A stretch of 64,000 nt of DNA. Source: DASXZH01 sp963829965. Lineage in GTDB: Bacteria > Armatimonadota > Fimbriimonadia > Fimbriimonadales > Fimbriimonadaceae. Each line of letters opens with the position of its first letter. Position 1 is the stretch's first letter. Shown in pieces: positions 25,383 to 34,513 of this stretch. The stretch spans positions 186,001 through 250,000 of the forward strand of contig CAWHLK010000027.1 of the NCBI GenBank assembly GCA_963829965.1, in the 5' to 3' direction. The notes beneath the pieces are model-generated. The model saw only the letters and a program-made list of their open reading frames with translations. It ran no database searches and was not told where the DNA came from. A program made the translations under genes and the position numbers.

Positions 25383-28300
25383 CTAGCCGGTCGAAAGGTG
25401 CGAGCGTTCGGCGGGTTGGCCGGCGATACCGATGTATTCGGTGCCGTGCTCATCGATCCACGCTAGCATTTGCTGGAGGCTGCCGGTGGCGAGAGCGATC
25501 GACGTGTCAGCGGCCCCGTAGTAGAGGTGCAGCGTGTCACCGTCGTCCGCTACCGTGAAGCCGCATGGGAAAACCACGTTCGGCACGTCGCCCACCAGTT
25601 CGTAATGCTCTTCGGGGCCGAACATCCATTCGGCGCTTCGCAGGATCCCTTTCGCGGGGTCCTTCAGATCAAATAGAGCCATCCCCAGGCGGTAGATGGA
25701 ACCGGAAGCCGTATTGCGCACGCCGTGATACAGAACCAGCCAGCCCCGACTGGTCTCTATGGGTGGGCACCCTAATCCGATCTTGTTCGCGTCCCACCAC
25801 GCTCCACGGCGGGCTGGGAGCAACAGTTGGTGGGAACCCCAGTTGGTGAGGTCGGGCGAGTGGGAAATCCACATGTCCGCGCTAGTGTCGGTCGCGGGAC
25901 GATGAACGAGCACGTAATTCCCGTTGAAAGTCCGCGGGTAGATGGCAGCATCTTTGTCGTTCGGCTGCATGACGAGGCCGAGCCTTTCGAACTCGTTAAA
26001 ATCCTCGGTAAGGGCGAGGGCGACTCCGGGACCGGATTTGGTGAACGCGGTGTAGGCGATCACGTATTTGCCCAGTTCGGGAACATGTGTGATCCGCGGA
26101 TCCTCAATGCCCCAGAGTTCCTCGGGATATCTCTCGGGATCGGGGGCAAGCGTGGGTTTGGAATCGATCACCCATCCATCGACACCGTTGCTCGATCGGG
26201 CGACGGTCAAGTGCGAAATGCCCCGGCGATCTTCCACGCGGCACAAAAGCAGCGTGGACCCATCCGCTAGACGCGTGGCGCCAGGGTTGAGGACGGCGTG
26301 AGCAGGATAAGGCCACTGCTCCGCCATCAATATTGGATTGCCTCTGCTCCGACGGAACAGAACTTCAAACGCATGATTCTTCTTCTTCACTATTCCTCTA
26401 CTTAGGTATGCGGGAAGCTCTTCCGGATGGGTCTGGGCAAAACCGGCTAGCTGCATCTCCGTCAACGCAAGCAACCAAGATAGCATAGATTCCGCGCCTT
26501 GGTTCTCATTGAACTTTGTTTCGTGCATGCCGTCGCGGCATCCGCCGGTCGTTGGGTCATAAACCATCCCTCGAAGGTGGTTAAAGCCTTGGAACCATTC
26601 GAAGCAAGAGCTTGCCCGCTCGTGCCAGATAATGTCTCCGGTCAGTTCCCAAGCAGTGATGCACGCCGAAAGGGTCGCGTGAGCCTCCACCGGCTGTTGG
26701 TCGAACTTCGGCTTTTCCTCTCCCCTGCGAAAGCAGCGGTCGGAGCCGACAGGCTCGAAGAAACCATCCTCCGATTTTTGCAGCCGGCAAAGCCAATCCA
26801 AGCACTGCAATCCATCTTCCACGAAATGCCTGCTTCCCAAAACATGTCCGGCGATGATAAGCGCCTGGGGCAGACGGGCGTTGCAATAGGACAGGGAGTC
26901 TTCGAACCAACGCCAGTCATGGCGGCCATACTGCCTTAAAGAGCCATGGAGCTTTCCAACAAGAGACTTCGCGATCTTCTCCATGGGCGCGGTCCGGTCG
27001 GCCGACAGAACTTCGCAAGCGCCGAGAAGCGAGTACGCGATCGCCCGGGGGCTTCGGAACTCCAAAGCCGGTTCGATGCCTGCGTTAAAGAGCTCGCAGG
27101 AAACTGTCGCGTAGGGGGTTCCAGGCAGCTTGTTGCAAACCGTACCAACCGCCCAAAGGGCTCGCCCGTGACTGTCCTCCGATCCCTGATCTTCCATCCA
27201 GCGCCGGTCGAAGGACATGAAGTTTCGGAATCGATGCGATTCCGGATTCAATGAGTAGAGTGTGAAAGCCAAATAGCGCTTGAGCAACCTTTCCGGCTCG
27301 GGAGAGGAGATTGCTTTCGAGGCCACAAGATGGCTGGCAAGGATCAACCCACGCACATTGTCATCCACGGAATAGCCTTCCGCGTAGTTGGGAATCGTGT
27401 ACTTTGCGTGCTGCAGCAGCCCCACATCGTCGGTCATTTGGATCAGGTGGTCCAGCTTGTAAGAGGGGGCGGCAACTACGCGCCACGTCTCTCGGGAAGC
27501 CAGTTCACGCCGCGAACCAGAACGCGCATTGATCGCGCCCTCCATAAGATCCAGGTAAGTGCGGCCTACTACCGACCACAGCATCTTCCGGCCAAGCTCC
27601 AACGTGCGCCGTTCCATTTCGGTTCGCACTTTTTCATCGGTTAGGACCTTAAGAACGGCGGTGGAGATCGCGTCTGGGTCGTTAAACGGAACAAGAAGGC
27701 CCCGGCCGCCGGCCAGAAGCTCGGTTGCATACCAGTAGGGGGTCGAGATCGTGGCCCTGCCACTTCCTACCGCATACGCGAGCGTTCCCGAAGAGATCTG
27801 CTGCTCCTTTAAATACGGAGTGATGTAGATGTCGGCAAGCGCCAAGAACTCCGAGAGCTCGGACAGCTCAACATAACGGTTCAAGAACCGCACTTTGTCT
27901 GCGATGCCAAGGCCTTCGGCCAGTTGCTGCAGCTTTTCGCGATACGCCTCGCCGTGGCGCGTGCGAATATGCGGATGGGTCGCGCCAACAATGAGATAAA
28001 CCGTATTGGGCTGTCGCTCCAGAATCTGCGGCATTGCCCGAATCACGTTTTCCAACCCCTTATCCGGAGAAATTAAGCCAAAGGTGAGAAGAACATTGCT
28101 GTCCTCAGGGATCGCGACCCGGCTCGCGGCGCTGCCTTTGGATGTAGCGGGACCGGGGACGCCGTGATGGATATGCTGGATTTTGGCGCTCGGAATTCTA
28201 TAAACGCTCTCCAAGATTTCGAGACCTTTTTCGCTGATTACGGTCAAGCCCGCGGCAAGTCGCCCGATTTCCTTGATGACTCTCAGTTGTTCGGGATCCG

Positions 28301-28697
28301 GGTTCGCAAGAATCGTGTGCAGGGTCACGAAAATAGGGATGTCCACGGACCGCAGAAAGTCGATCAGCATGTTGCCGGCCGGGCCGCCAAAAATCCCATA
28401 CTCGTGTTGAATGCACAGCGCCTGGTAACCGTTGCGGTTCAGAAACTCGGCCGCGTCACAATAGCTGCCCGGGTCATCCTGGTCGATCTCATATTTAACG
28501 ACATCCGGATAGTCGTAGGCGCCGAGGACATCGCTCACAGCGATAACATCAAATACACTATTCGGTTCCTCTTCAGACAGGGCATTTCGTAAGTCCGCCG
28601 TAAAGGTGGCGATGCCACACTGGCGTGGCATGTAGGTGCCAAGAAGGGCTACCTTGGAGAGACCTAGCGGCCCTCCATTTTTGGAAAAAACGTTCAT
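25383..28697 (-). CDS. GT4 glycosyltransferase - alpha/alpha toroid - GH130 fusion
   Basis: 1104 residues in three parts. Residues 15-400: GT-B glycosyltransferase family 4 (GTYMPRQCGIATFTADL, LTFGLISPDKGLENVI, EQQISSGTLAYAVGSGRATIST). Residues about 405-760: a helical (alpha/alpha)6-toroid domain (YSVDDNVRGLILASHL, SYCNARLPQALI, GFFEPVG). Residues about 780-1100: GH130 beta-mannoside phosphorylase fold (NPGATRLADGSTLLLCRVEDRRG, LWGIEDPRITH, YPRTFNGNYVLVHRPA, IGLGCPPIETSRGWLVLYHG). GH130 enzymes phosphorolyse beta-mannosides. The fusion suggests coupled sugar transfer and turnover, perhaps of a mannose-containing glycan. AAGGAAGAG precedes the ATG. No frame damage despite the length. Confidence 0.85.
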   Translation of the reverse strand: MNVFSKNGGPLGLSKVALLGTYMPRQCGIATFTADLRNALSEEEPNSVFDVIAVSDVLGAYDYPDVVKYEIDQDDPGSYCDAAEFLNRNGYQALCIQHEYGIFGGPAGNMLIDFLRSVDIPIFVTLHTILANPDPEQLRVIKEIGRLAAGLTVISEKGLEILESVYRIPSAKIQHIHHGVPGPATSKGSAASRVAIPEDSNVLLTFGLISPDKGLENVIRAMPQILERQPNTVYLIVGATHPHIRTRHGEAYREKLQQLAEGLGIADKVRFLNRYVELSELSEFLALADIYITPYLKEQQISSGTLAYAVGSGRATISTPYWYATELLAGGRGLLVPFNDPDAISTAVLKVLTDEKVRTEMERRTLELGRKMLWSVVGRTYLDLMEGAINARSGSRRELASRETWRVVAAPSYKLDHLIQMTDDVGLLQHAKYTIPNYAEGYSVDDNVRGLILASHLVASKAISSPEPERLLKRYLAFTLYSLNPESHRFRNFMSFDRRWMEDQGSEDSHGRALWAVGTVCNKLPGTPYATVSCELFNAGIEPALEFRSPRAIAYSLLGACEVLSADRTAPMEKIAKSLVGKLHGSLRQYGRHDWRWFEDSLSYCNARLPQALIIAGHVLGSRHFVEDGLQCLDWLCRLQKSEDGFFEPVGSDRCFRRGEEKPKFDQQPVEAHATLSACITAWELTGDIIWHERASSCFEWFQGFNHLRGMVYDPTTGGCRDGMHETKFNENQGAESMLSWLLALTEMQLAGFAQTHPEELPAYLSRGIVKKKNHAFEVLFRRSRGNPILMAEQWPYPAHAVLNPGATRLADGSTLLLCRVEDRRGISHLTVARSSNGVDGWVIDSKPTLAPDPERYPEELWGIEDPRITHVPELGKYVIAYTAFTKSGPGVALALTEDFNEFERLGLVMQPNDKDAAIYPRTFNGNYVLVHRPATDTSADMWISHSPDLTNWGSHQLLLPARRGAWWDANKIGLGCPPIETSRGWLVLYHGVRNTASGSIYRLGMALFDLKDPAKGILRSAEWMFGPEEHYELVGDVPNVVFPCGFTVADDGDTLHLYYGAADTSIALATGSLQQMLAWIDEHGTEYIGIAGQPAERSHLSTG

Positions 28698-28891
28698 AAC
28701 TCTTCCTTCAGAACTGCATTAAGGGTTTCACCCCCACCTCTCTGTCCGCAGCCCCTCCTTTCCTACTCCGAGATTTGGCCCGCCAGTCCATCTATTCAGA
28801 GGAAATAAGAATCTCCATGCCACGTTTATACTAACCTGGACATATAGATTATTAGGAGAGGCTTTTAAGCCGACTTATTTTAGGAGCGACA

Positions 28892-29275
28892 ATGGAAGCC
28901 GTCTTCCCGATGGTAATTATTCTGTTAGTGGTCGGAACAATATGGATGGGCATCTATTGTTATGGCCTATACCGGCTCGGCCGCCTCATCGCCAATCGAT
29001 ACCGGACACGGCCCTATGCAGTCTTTGGCTTGATCACGTTGGGTTCGGCGGTGCTCTCCTCCCTTTGCCTTCTCATTCACGTGGATATCATCTGGCAAGC
29101 GGTGATCGTTTTTTCCGTCTGGATTGCCCACACGCAGGCGATTGGCAGCGGTTTCTGGGCTGGCATGGAACTGGGCAAGAGGGCGGACGAGACCCTATTC
29201 AAGCAGCGAACCGAGGAATGGCTCCGCGAATGGGAGCAGCCCGTTACCCGTGGCCGCAGTGAAGACGCAGACTAG
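28892..29275 (+). CDS. hypothetical membrane protein, three helices
   Basis: 127 residues with three hydrophobic segments (about 5-30, 43-63, 68-92) and a charged C-terminal tail (ELGKRADETLFKQRTEEWLREWE) that is probably cytoplasmic and helical. AGGAGC lies 6 nt upstream of the ATG. Divergent from the GT4-GH130 gene, with about 190 bp between them holding the presumed back-to-back promoters. No family recognised. Confidence 0.6.
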   Translation: MEAVFPMVIILLVVGTIWMGIYCYGLYRLGRLIANRYRTRPYAVFGLITLGSAVLSSLCLLIHVDIIWQAVIVFSVWIAHTQAIGSGFWAGMELGKRADETLFKQRTEEWLREWEQPVTRGRSEDAD

Positions 29276-29304
29276 GACGTGCGAAATCACCTATAATCCT
29301 TAAC

Positions 29305-29943
29305 ATGTTACGTAAGGGCGATGCCAAACCGGCAAAAGAAGCCACTCCAAAGCCAGGCAAGAAGCTCAAAGAGCCTAAGCCAAAGCGCGAAAAAAAGACC
29401 AACGCGCAGCAGATTTATGAGCCTAAGCGAGAAGACCCATCCGTACGCGGTGTTTTAGGCTGGCTTGGCTTAGGAAGGCGCACCCCGGCGACCTTGATCA
29501 TTCAGGCAAGAGGGCATACTTCAGCGAGTCCGGAGCGCGTTTGGGAGGTGTTTAAAGACCTTCAAAAATGGCCAACGTGGACCAAGCCGCTCATCACCTC
29601 CGCGAAGTGGGTGCATGCCGAGGACTGGCTCTCCGGCGCGCAGTTCGAGCAGACCGTGGCTTACGGCTTTCCAATGTCTGGCAAACCCTCCAAGGAGACG
29701 GTCAAAGAGGCCGTCGTCGCTCAGCAGGTTGCCTGGATGAAAGATGTCAAAGGCATGAAAACCATCCACCTTTGGTATTTCGAACCGAACGTGGACGGCA
29801 GCACCGAGATCGTCTGCACGGAAGCCATGTACGGCCAGGCGGTTTTCTTCATGCACCTTTTTCCTCTCAGGAAAAAGTGGAACAAAATGTTCCAGCAGAT
29901 GGTCGATAACCTAATTCGCACTGCGGAAAGGGGTCCATCCTAG
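29305..29943 (+). CDS. SRPBCC-family protein with Lys-rich N-terminus
   Basis: 212 residues. Residues 1-55 are very basic and low complexity (AKPAKEATPKPGKKLKEPKPK), like a nucleic-acid- or ribosome-binding tail. From about 60 to 205 it has a START/SRPBCC (polyketide-cyclase-like) fold: ARGHTSASPERVWEVFKDLQKWPTWTKPL, VAWMKDVKGMKTIHLWYFEP, and a long C-terminal helix (RKKWNKMFQQMVDNLIRTAE). Such folds bind hydrophobic ligands. About 30 bp after the preceding gene, same strand. Ligand unknown. Confidence 0.72.
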   Translation: MLRKGDAKPAKEATPKPGKKLKEPKPKREKKTNAQQIYEPKREDPSVRGVLGWLGLGRRTPATLIIQARGHTSASPERVWEVFKDLQKWPTWTKPLITSAKWVHAEDWLSGAQFEQTVAYGFPMSGKPSKETVKEAVVAQQVAWMKDVKGMKTIHLWYFEPNVDGSTEIVCTEAMYGQAVFFMHLFPLRKKWNKMFQQMVDNLIRTAERGPS

Positions 29944-29961
29944 CGCTGCCGGCTTCGAGCC

Positions 29962-30348
29962 ATGGTTCCGTCCAATAGACCGTCCCGAACGGAAGCTTTG
30001 TTCACTGTTTTGATTCCCGGCCTGGTTTTCCTGGCCGTGCTTGTCTTCGCCTTTATGGCCTGGCGGCCAGTCAAGGGTGTCGCGAAGACGGGGACCATCC
30101 CCGGCGAGCCGACGCGGGTTACGGGCGGCATCCCTCCCCCTGCGGCTTCCACGTCCCGAACGGTTCCTTCGCCCAGTCAGGCGGTCCGCCAACGCCCGGT
30201 TCCCGAGGCCACCGAACCGACCCCGGTGAACCCGATGACCACTCTGCCGAGGCCGAACGCCGCCGCGCCGGACACTGGTTTCTCACCTTCAGATTCGGGC
30301 TCCTCGCCAGACCAAACGCAAAACTCCGGCACTTCTACCGAGAACTAG
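29962..30348 (+). CDS. single-pass membrane protein with Pro/Ser/Thr-rich tail
   Basis: 128 residues: a short basic N-terminus, one membrane helix (ALFTVLIPGLVFLAVLVFAFMAW, about 11-33), then a long disordered tail rich in Pro, Ser, Thr and Arg. The tail is probably periplasmic and may span the cell wall. It begins 18 bp after the SRPBCC gene, suggesting an operon. No domain is recognised. Confidence 0.55.
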   Translation: MVPSNRPSRTEALFTVLIPGLVFLAVLVFAFMAWRPVKGVAKTGTIPGEPTRVTGGIPPPAASTSRTVPSPSQAVRQRPVPEATEPTPVNPMTTLPRPNAAAPDTGFSPSDSGSSPDQTQNSGTSTEN

Positions 30349-30390
30349 GTCTCTCTTAAACCGTGTCGCGAGACGACATTGAGAGTAGAG

Positions 30391-30705
30391 ATGAGCAAAC
30401 GGATCATCATGTCCCTTCTCGGCAGCTTGGTAACCAGCCTCGTGGTCTGGCTAGGCACGTTGGGCATGAACAGTTCGGATTCCAACAACGTGTCCCTCGT
30501 TGTGTCGCACCCGGTTGGCTGCCTGCTTATTTCGCCCAAGACCCTTGCGGACGGGCTCACGTCGGCCGGAGATATCGTTTCCGTTCCCCCGGGCCCAACC
30601 GTGTTCAAGTTCGATTGCGGCGAAGGGGAAGTCGATGTGACGAAAACGGTCAAGGCCGGGCAACTGACGATGAACATCGACCCGACCGACCAAGCGCAGA
30701 ACTAG
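30391..30705 (+). CDS. secreted hypothetical protein
   Basis: 104 residues from ATG 30391, preferred over TTG 30379 because GTAGAG is then at ribosome-binding distance. It has an N-terminal signal or anchor (IIMSLLGSLVTSLVVWLG), then a small beta-rich domain with two cysteines (VGCLLIS, FDCGEGEVDV) that could form a disulfide. Same strand and close to the two preceding genes. Function unknown. Confidence 0.55.
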   Translation: MSKRIIMSLLGSLVTSLVVWLGTLGMNSSDSNNVSLVVSHPVGCLLISPKTLADGLTSAGDIVSVPPGPTVFKFDCGEGEVDVTKTVKAGQLTMNIDPTDQAQN

Positions 30706-30778
30706 GACTTCGGGTTTTAGTGCCACGCCACCGTTGGTGAACAAGTTGAGCGTCGATGGGGTCCAGCGAGGTGGACTC

Positions 30779-30794
30779 ATGCACTAAAGTGCAT
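30779..30794. repeat. inverted repeat between convergent genes
   Basis: ATGCACTAAAGTGCAT: a 7-bp perfect stem with a 2-nt centre between the gene ending at 30705 and the cyclophilin gene ending at 30863. It could act as a bidirectional transcription barrier. No T-tracts flank it. Confidence 0.4.
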
Positions 30795-30862
30795 GCCACC
30801 CCTATTGAGCAAGTTAAGCAGCGGACTTTATAAGCTCTCTGCGATAGCGTGTATATCTCTCG

Positions 30863-31468
30863 CTACTTAACCGGCCACTTCTCGATGCGGACGCTCTTCA
30901 TCACTGCTTCGTGGCCTGGATTGGGATCATCCCGCTCATCTCTCGGCAAGTTGACGATCTTGTCCACGACGTCCATGCCTTTCACAACGTGGCCAAAGGC
31001 CGAATACTTCTCGTCCAGGCTTGGCGCCGAGGCGACCATGATGAAGAACTGGCTGCCCGCGCTGTTTGGGTCCGAGGTTCTCGCCATGCTCACGATTCCG
31101 CGAACGTGCTTGATAAAGGAAAACTCTGCCGGCACCGTCCATCCGGGGCCGCCCTGGCCGTACGTGTTGCGGTCCGCCCCCTTGGTGTTAGGGTCGCCGC
31201 CTTGAATCATGAATCCGGGAATCACACGGTGGAACTTCACTCCGTCATAGAAGTGGGAGTTCGCCAGCTTTTCAAAGTTGGCGACCGACTTCGGCGCTTT
31301 GTCGGGGAAAAATTTGAATACGATCGTGCCGTAGTTGGTCTTGATGACGGCGACTTTTTCGCCGGGCTTGGGCGGATTCGCCGCGTTATCGTTGGTGGTT
31401 TGGGCTAAGGTTGGAAGGGCCATAAGGATCGAGACGCCAATAAAGAGGCTGCGATTCAGCGTTAACAT
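30863..31468 (-). CDS. secreted cyclophilin-type peptidyl-prolyl isomerase
   Basis: 201 residues with a signal peptide (LFIGVSILMALPTLAQ). The cyclophilin domain has FPDKAPKSVANFEKLA, FYDGVKFHRVIPGFMIQGGDP (Arg of the active site, FHRVI), GIVSMARTSDPNSAGSQFFIM and YSAFGHVVKGMDVVDKI. It accelerates prolyl isomerisation in exported proteins. The active-site Arg, Phe and Gln positions look intact, though the Trp/His position near LDEKYSAFG is substituted by Tyr, as in many bacterial members. Monocistronic. Confidence 0.9.
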   Translation of the reverse strand: MLTLNRSLFIGVSILMALPTLAQTTNDNAANPPKPGEKVAVIKTNYGTIVFKFFPDKAPKSVANFEKLANSHFYDGVKFHRVIPGFMIQGGDPNTKGADRNTYGQGGPGWTVPAEFSFIKHVRGIVSMARTSDPNSAGSQFFIMVASAPSLDEKYSAFGHVVKGMDVVDKIVNLPRDERDDPNPGHEAVMKSVRIEKWPVK

Positions 31469-31513
31469 CTGCGAAATTATACTCAGACTTTGGCAGGGCC
31501 GGTAAGTATCAAG

Positions 31514-31597
31514 TGTTGGGTGTTGGGTGTTAGGTGTTAGGTGTTGGGTGTTAGGTGTTGGGTGTTAGGTGTTGGGTGTTGGGTGTTGGGTATTGGG
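31514..31597 (+). repeat. heptamer tandem array, 12 units
   Basis: Twelve consecutive 7-nt units, TGTTGGG or TGTTAGG, the last TATTGGG, with no interruption. It lies about 45 bp upstream of the cyclophilin start. Two copies of GGGTAAA (31714-31727) form a second mini-array 120 bp on. Reading frames through the array are artefacts. Confidence 0.9.
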
Positions 31598-32005
31598 CAG
31601 GTGGGTTGTAAGGAGAAAGGGTACCCTTCGACAAGCTCCTTCGGCTTCGCTCCCTGCGACAAGCTCAGTCTCTTCGACAGGATCTTTGACAGGATTTTGG
31701 CAGGGCCTTCGGAGGGTAAAGGGTAAAGGCGGCCGGATGGTGTTGGGCGTTGCAGCGCAGGCGTCCGCCGCAGCTTTGTCTAGATGCCGCGTAATCTTGG
31801 CAGCCGGCTGGCAACTCGAAACTCAACACTCCCCTCGTCTCAACTCAAAACCAAATACTTATCGCTCCCTAGTGCAGGGCGTTGTGCGTACCCATATATT
31901 AGTTAGCGCAACGAATTCTTTCTGAGCGAACTAGAATTGAAAAGAAATCGTCGCACAATTGACAGCTCAAACGATGAGGCATCCGGTAATGTTGGAGATG
32001 GTGCA
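31598..32005. other. intergenic region without a gene
   Basis: Low-complexity spacer: several near-copies of CTTCGACAAGCTC / CCTTCGGCTTCGCTCCCTGCG, a GGGTAAA pair, and an A/C-rich block (CTCGAAACTCAACACTCC). I see no gene, only the presumed promoter region for the gene starting at 32006. Confidence 0.4.
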
Positions 32006-32575
32006 ATGAAGCCTATTCAGGAACGAGCGGAATTGGCCCTTTTTCAAGGGCTGAGGTGCGTCCAATTTCGATTACTAAATCGAAGGTCTCTGAAACCGAT
32101 GGCGTACACGCACGCCTTGGGCTTGCGCTATGGCCTAGTTGGAACAGCAGCCGCGTTCTACGCCCTGGAGACGGCGGATTCGCAAGACGAACGGGATCTG
32201 AGGAATTTGTTTCAGCAGTGGCCGGTCATGGTGGCCGAACACTTTCAAAAAGAAGTGGCCTACCGCCTTCCTTACGACCCTGACGAGGAAACGTCCCTGC
32301 TGGTCGGAAAGCTCGCAGGCACTCCCATCCGTCTTGGGTTGGCACTAAGGCGCCAGTTCTTGCCACTTCAGAGGGTTCTTGAAATCGCCTCCGACCGTTA
32401 CCACGGCTATCACAAGTCGGATATAGTGTCCGATACGTGGCTGTTGGGCAGGCCGAGAGCTCGCAAAGATTTTAAATTGGCAACCGACGAGTCCATTCAG
32501 TTCGCGCTGATGTTTTTTGATCGCCGGCGGTGTGGTCTTGAAGAACTTTCAGAAATTGCCCTTCTTGGCGAATAA
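32006..32575 (+). CDS. hypothetical protein
   Basis: 189 residues from ATG 32006, chosen because GGAG lies about 9 nt upstream; the frame also opens at TTG 31937. Soluble, mostly helical, with two notable stretches: QGLRCVQFRLLNRRSLKPMAY near the start and RYHGYHKSDIVSDTWLLGRPR near residue 145. No signal peptide, membrane helix or motif I recognise. It stands alone between a repeat region and the next cluster. Confidence 0.5.
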   Translation: MKPIQERAELALFQGLRCVQFRLLNRRSLKPMAYTHALGLRYGLVGTAAAFYALETADSQDERDLRNLFQQWPVMVAEHFQKEVAYRLPYDPDEETSLLVGKLAGTPIRLGLALRRQFLPLQRVLEIASDRYHGYHKSDIVSDTWLLGRPRARKDFKLATDESIQFALMFFDRRRCGLEELSEIALLGE

Positions 32576-32668
32576 TCTGCCAAATTGATCGGGTACAACC
32601 CTTGACCCGGGTGCATAATTAGCCCGGTAATCGTCACTTCTGTAAAAGAGCGACGGAGGTTGTGAGCA

Positions 32669-33040
32669 GTGCTTCGGATAGTTGGCGTTCATAGGCATGA
32701 TTCAGCAGAAAGAGAGTTTGTTTTGCTCCAAAACCAGGGTTCGATGCGTGTTCACCTCAGGGGCCATGCACTGATCAGCGAAAGCGTATTTGAAGGCGCC
32801 CACGTTTGCGAAGTGTCCCACGTTTTTGCGGACGACCTCTTCATCGCTCCAGGGCAATACGTTGTTCTGTATTCCGGCGCGGGAACGCCCGGGTGGCGCA
32901 AGACGAAGGATGGGACGACCGTTTACAACGGTTACGCGGGGAGCGGCCTGCCCATTTGGAGCCGGTGCAGTCTGCCCATTCACATTCTTAACACCCAGCA
33001 CAGTTACGTCGAGCGCGGCGAACCGTTACTGCTGCGCTAA
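32669..33040 (+). CDS. hypothetical protein, possibly lamin-tail-like
   Basis: 123 residues from GTG 32669, with GGAGG about 9 nt upstream. The pattern REFVLLQNQGSMRVHLRGHAL ... IAPGQYVVLYSGAGTPGW resembles the beta-sandwich of lamin-tail (LTD) domains, which read EFVELxN, then a PG turn and a V-V-L-x-TG strand. This is a weak match without a search. No signal peptide is seen. It heads a compact run of genes with tsaE and the oxidoreductase. Confidence 0.5.
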   Translation: MLRIVGVHRHDSAEREFVLLQNQGSMRVHLRGHALISESVFEGAHVCEVSHVFADDLFIAPGQYVVLYSGAGTPGWRKTKDGTTVYNGYAGSGLPIWSRCSLPIHILNTQHSYVERGEPLLLR

Positions 33041-33048
33041 GGCAGCTG

Positions 33049-33483
33049 TTGTCTAGCCAATCGTTCGAACTGGCTTCAGAAGAGGCTACGCGTTCACTTG
33101 GAGCTTGGCTCGTGGGCAAACTGCGCGCGGGCGATTTGGTTTTGCTCTACGGCGATTTGGGCGCGGGCAAGACGACGCTTGTTCGTGGCTATCTCAAAGC
33201 TGCCGGCCACGATGGGGACGTCCGGTCGCCAACCTTCAATCTGCTTTCTCTGTATGAAACGGATCCACCGGTAGCTCATGCCGATCTGTACCGGCTCAAG
33301 CAGTGGAAGGAGATCGGCTTGGAAGAGTATCTGGACACCCACGTTTGCTTTATCGAATGGCCTGAGCGAGCCGGAAGCCTTGAGGGAGACCCAAGAGCCA
33401 TCGTTGTGAAACTAGGCTTCGCTGCCGATGGCCGAAACTGCAGGATCTCGTTCCCGGAGCCGGACGCCATGCCTTCAGACTGA
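33049..33483 (+). CDS. tsaE: tRNA threonylcarbamoyladenosine biosynthesis ATPase TsaE
   Basis: 144 residues. P-loop YGDLGAGKTTLVRGYL (residues 34-49), switch strand DVRSPTFNLLSLYE, HADLYRL, and FIEWPERAG are all family hallmarks. TsaE works with TsaB/TsaD in t6A37 synthesis on ANN-decoding tRNAs, and hydrolyses ATP to reset the complex. It begins at TTG, 8 bp after the preceding gene, and is followed 13 bp later by the oxidoreductase, so an operon is likely. The partners tsaB/tsaD are not in the window. Confidence 0.93.
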   Translation: MSSQSFELASEEATRSLGAWLVGKLRAGDLVLLYGDLGAGKTTLVRGYLKAAGHDGDVRSPTFNLLSLYETDPPVAHADLYRLKQWKEIGLEEYLDTHVCFIEWPERAGSLEGDPRAIVVKLGFAADGRNCRISFPEPDAMPSD

Positions 33484-33496
33484 GACATAATCGGCT

Positions 33497-34513
33497 ATGT
33501 CTCTTCGCGTCGGTATTCTTAGTGCTGCCCACCTGCATGTATGGTCCTATGCGCATGCGTTTTCAAAAAATCCGCGGTCAACACTCGCGGGAGTCTGGGA
33601 CGATGATGAAGAGCGCGCAAAGTCATTCTCGGAGCATGTCGGCTGCAAATCATTTGCTTCGCTTCAAGAACTGCTCGATGAATGCGACGCGGTGGTGATC
33701 ACCAGCGAGAACTCCAAGCATGCGGAACTAACGGAAGCTGCGGCGAAGCATGGAAAGCATGTCCTCTGCGAAAAGCCGCTCGTGATTTCGGAAGATGAGG
33801 GCGCACGAATGCTCGGGGCAGCCGAAAGGGCAGGCGTAAAGCTCATGACCGCCTTTCCTTGCCGCTTCTCTCCGGCGTATACACGCCTTCGCGACCGGGT
33901 GCGGAACGGCGAAATAGGCAAGATTAAGGGAGTTTGTGCTACAAATCAGGGCCGATGCCCCTTCGGATGGTTCGTTGAAAAAGACAAATCCGGCGGCGGC
34001 GCGATGATCGACCATGTGGTCCACGTCACCGACTTATTGCGCGATCTTCTCGGCGAGGACCCGGCGTCCGTGTACGCTCAAACCGGCAACAACATGTACG
34101 GCAAGGATTGGGAGGACACCGCCATGCTGACCCTGGAGTTCCCCAGCGGAGTCTTTGCAACAATCGATTCGAGTTGGTCCCGGCCAAGCAGCTACAAAAC
34201 GTGGGGCAACGTGAATATGAATATCGTCGGCGAAGCCGGCGTCATCGAAATGGCGATGTTCAACCAGAACGTGGACGTTTATTCCAACGAGGAGCATTTC
34301 CACTCTCAGGCGGGATTCGGAACCGATGCCGATGCGGCCATGATCGAGGAGTTTTTGAACGCTATCTTGGAGAACCGTTCGCCCACGGTTACGGGTTGGG
34401 ATGGTCTTCAGGCTGCGCGCGTCGCTTTGTCCGGGTACGAGAGCGCGAGGCTTGGCCAGCCGGTTGCGGTGAATTCTCAGCCGCTGCTGTTGCCAGCCGG
34501 GTCCAGCGGCTAG
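33497..34513 (+). CDS. Gfo/Idh/MocA-family oxidoreductase
   Basis: 338 residues. The N-terminal Rossmann domain reads LRVGILSAAHLHVWSYAHAF; the usual GxGxxG is degenerate (GILSAAH). EKPLVISEDEG contains the conserved EKP lysine that anchors NAD(P) and substrate. The C-terminal alpha/beta domain contains GGGAMIDHVVHVTDLLRDLLG with the catalytic-type Asp-His pair. These enzymes oxidise or reduce sugars and inositols with NAD(P). Its last 125 bp overlap the 3' end of the convergent gene. Confidence 0.85.
   Translation: MSLRVGILSAAHLHVWSYAHAFSKNPRSTLAGVWDDDEERAKSFSEHVGCKSFASLQELLDECDAVVITSENSKHAELTEAAAKHGKHVLCEKPLVISEDEGARMLGAAERAGVKLMTAFPCRFSPAYTRLRDRVRNGEIGKIKGVCATNQGRCPFGWFVEKDKSGGGAMIDHVVHVTDLLRDLLGEDPASVYAQTGNNMYGKDWEDTAMLTLEFPSGVFATIDSSWSRPSSYKTWGNVNMNIVGEAGVIEMAMFNQNVDVYSNEEHFHSQAGFGTDADAAMIEEFLNAILENRSPTVTGWDGLQAARVALSGYESARLGQPVAVNSQPLLLPAGSSG

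Noticed and set aside
31541..31925. ORFs with repeats like MLGVGCWVLG
   Set aside because: They are translations of the TGTTRGG heptamer array and flanking spacer, with no start signal or family.
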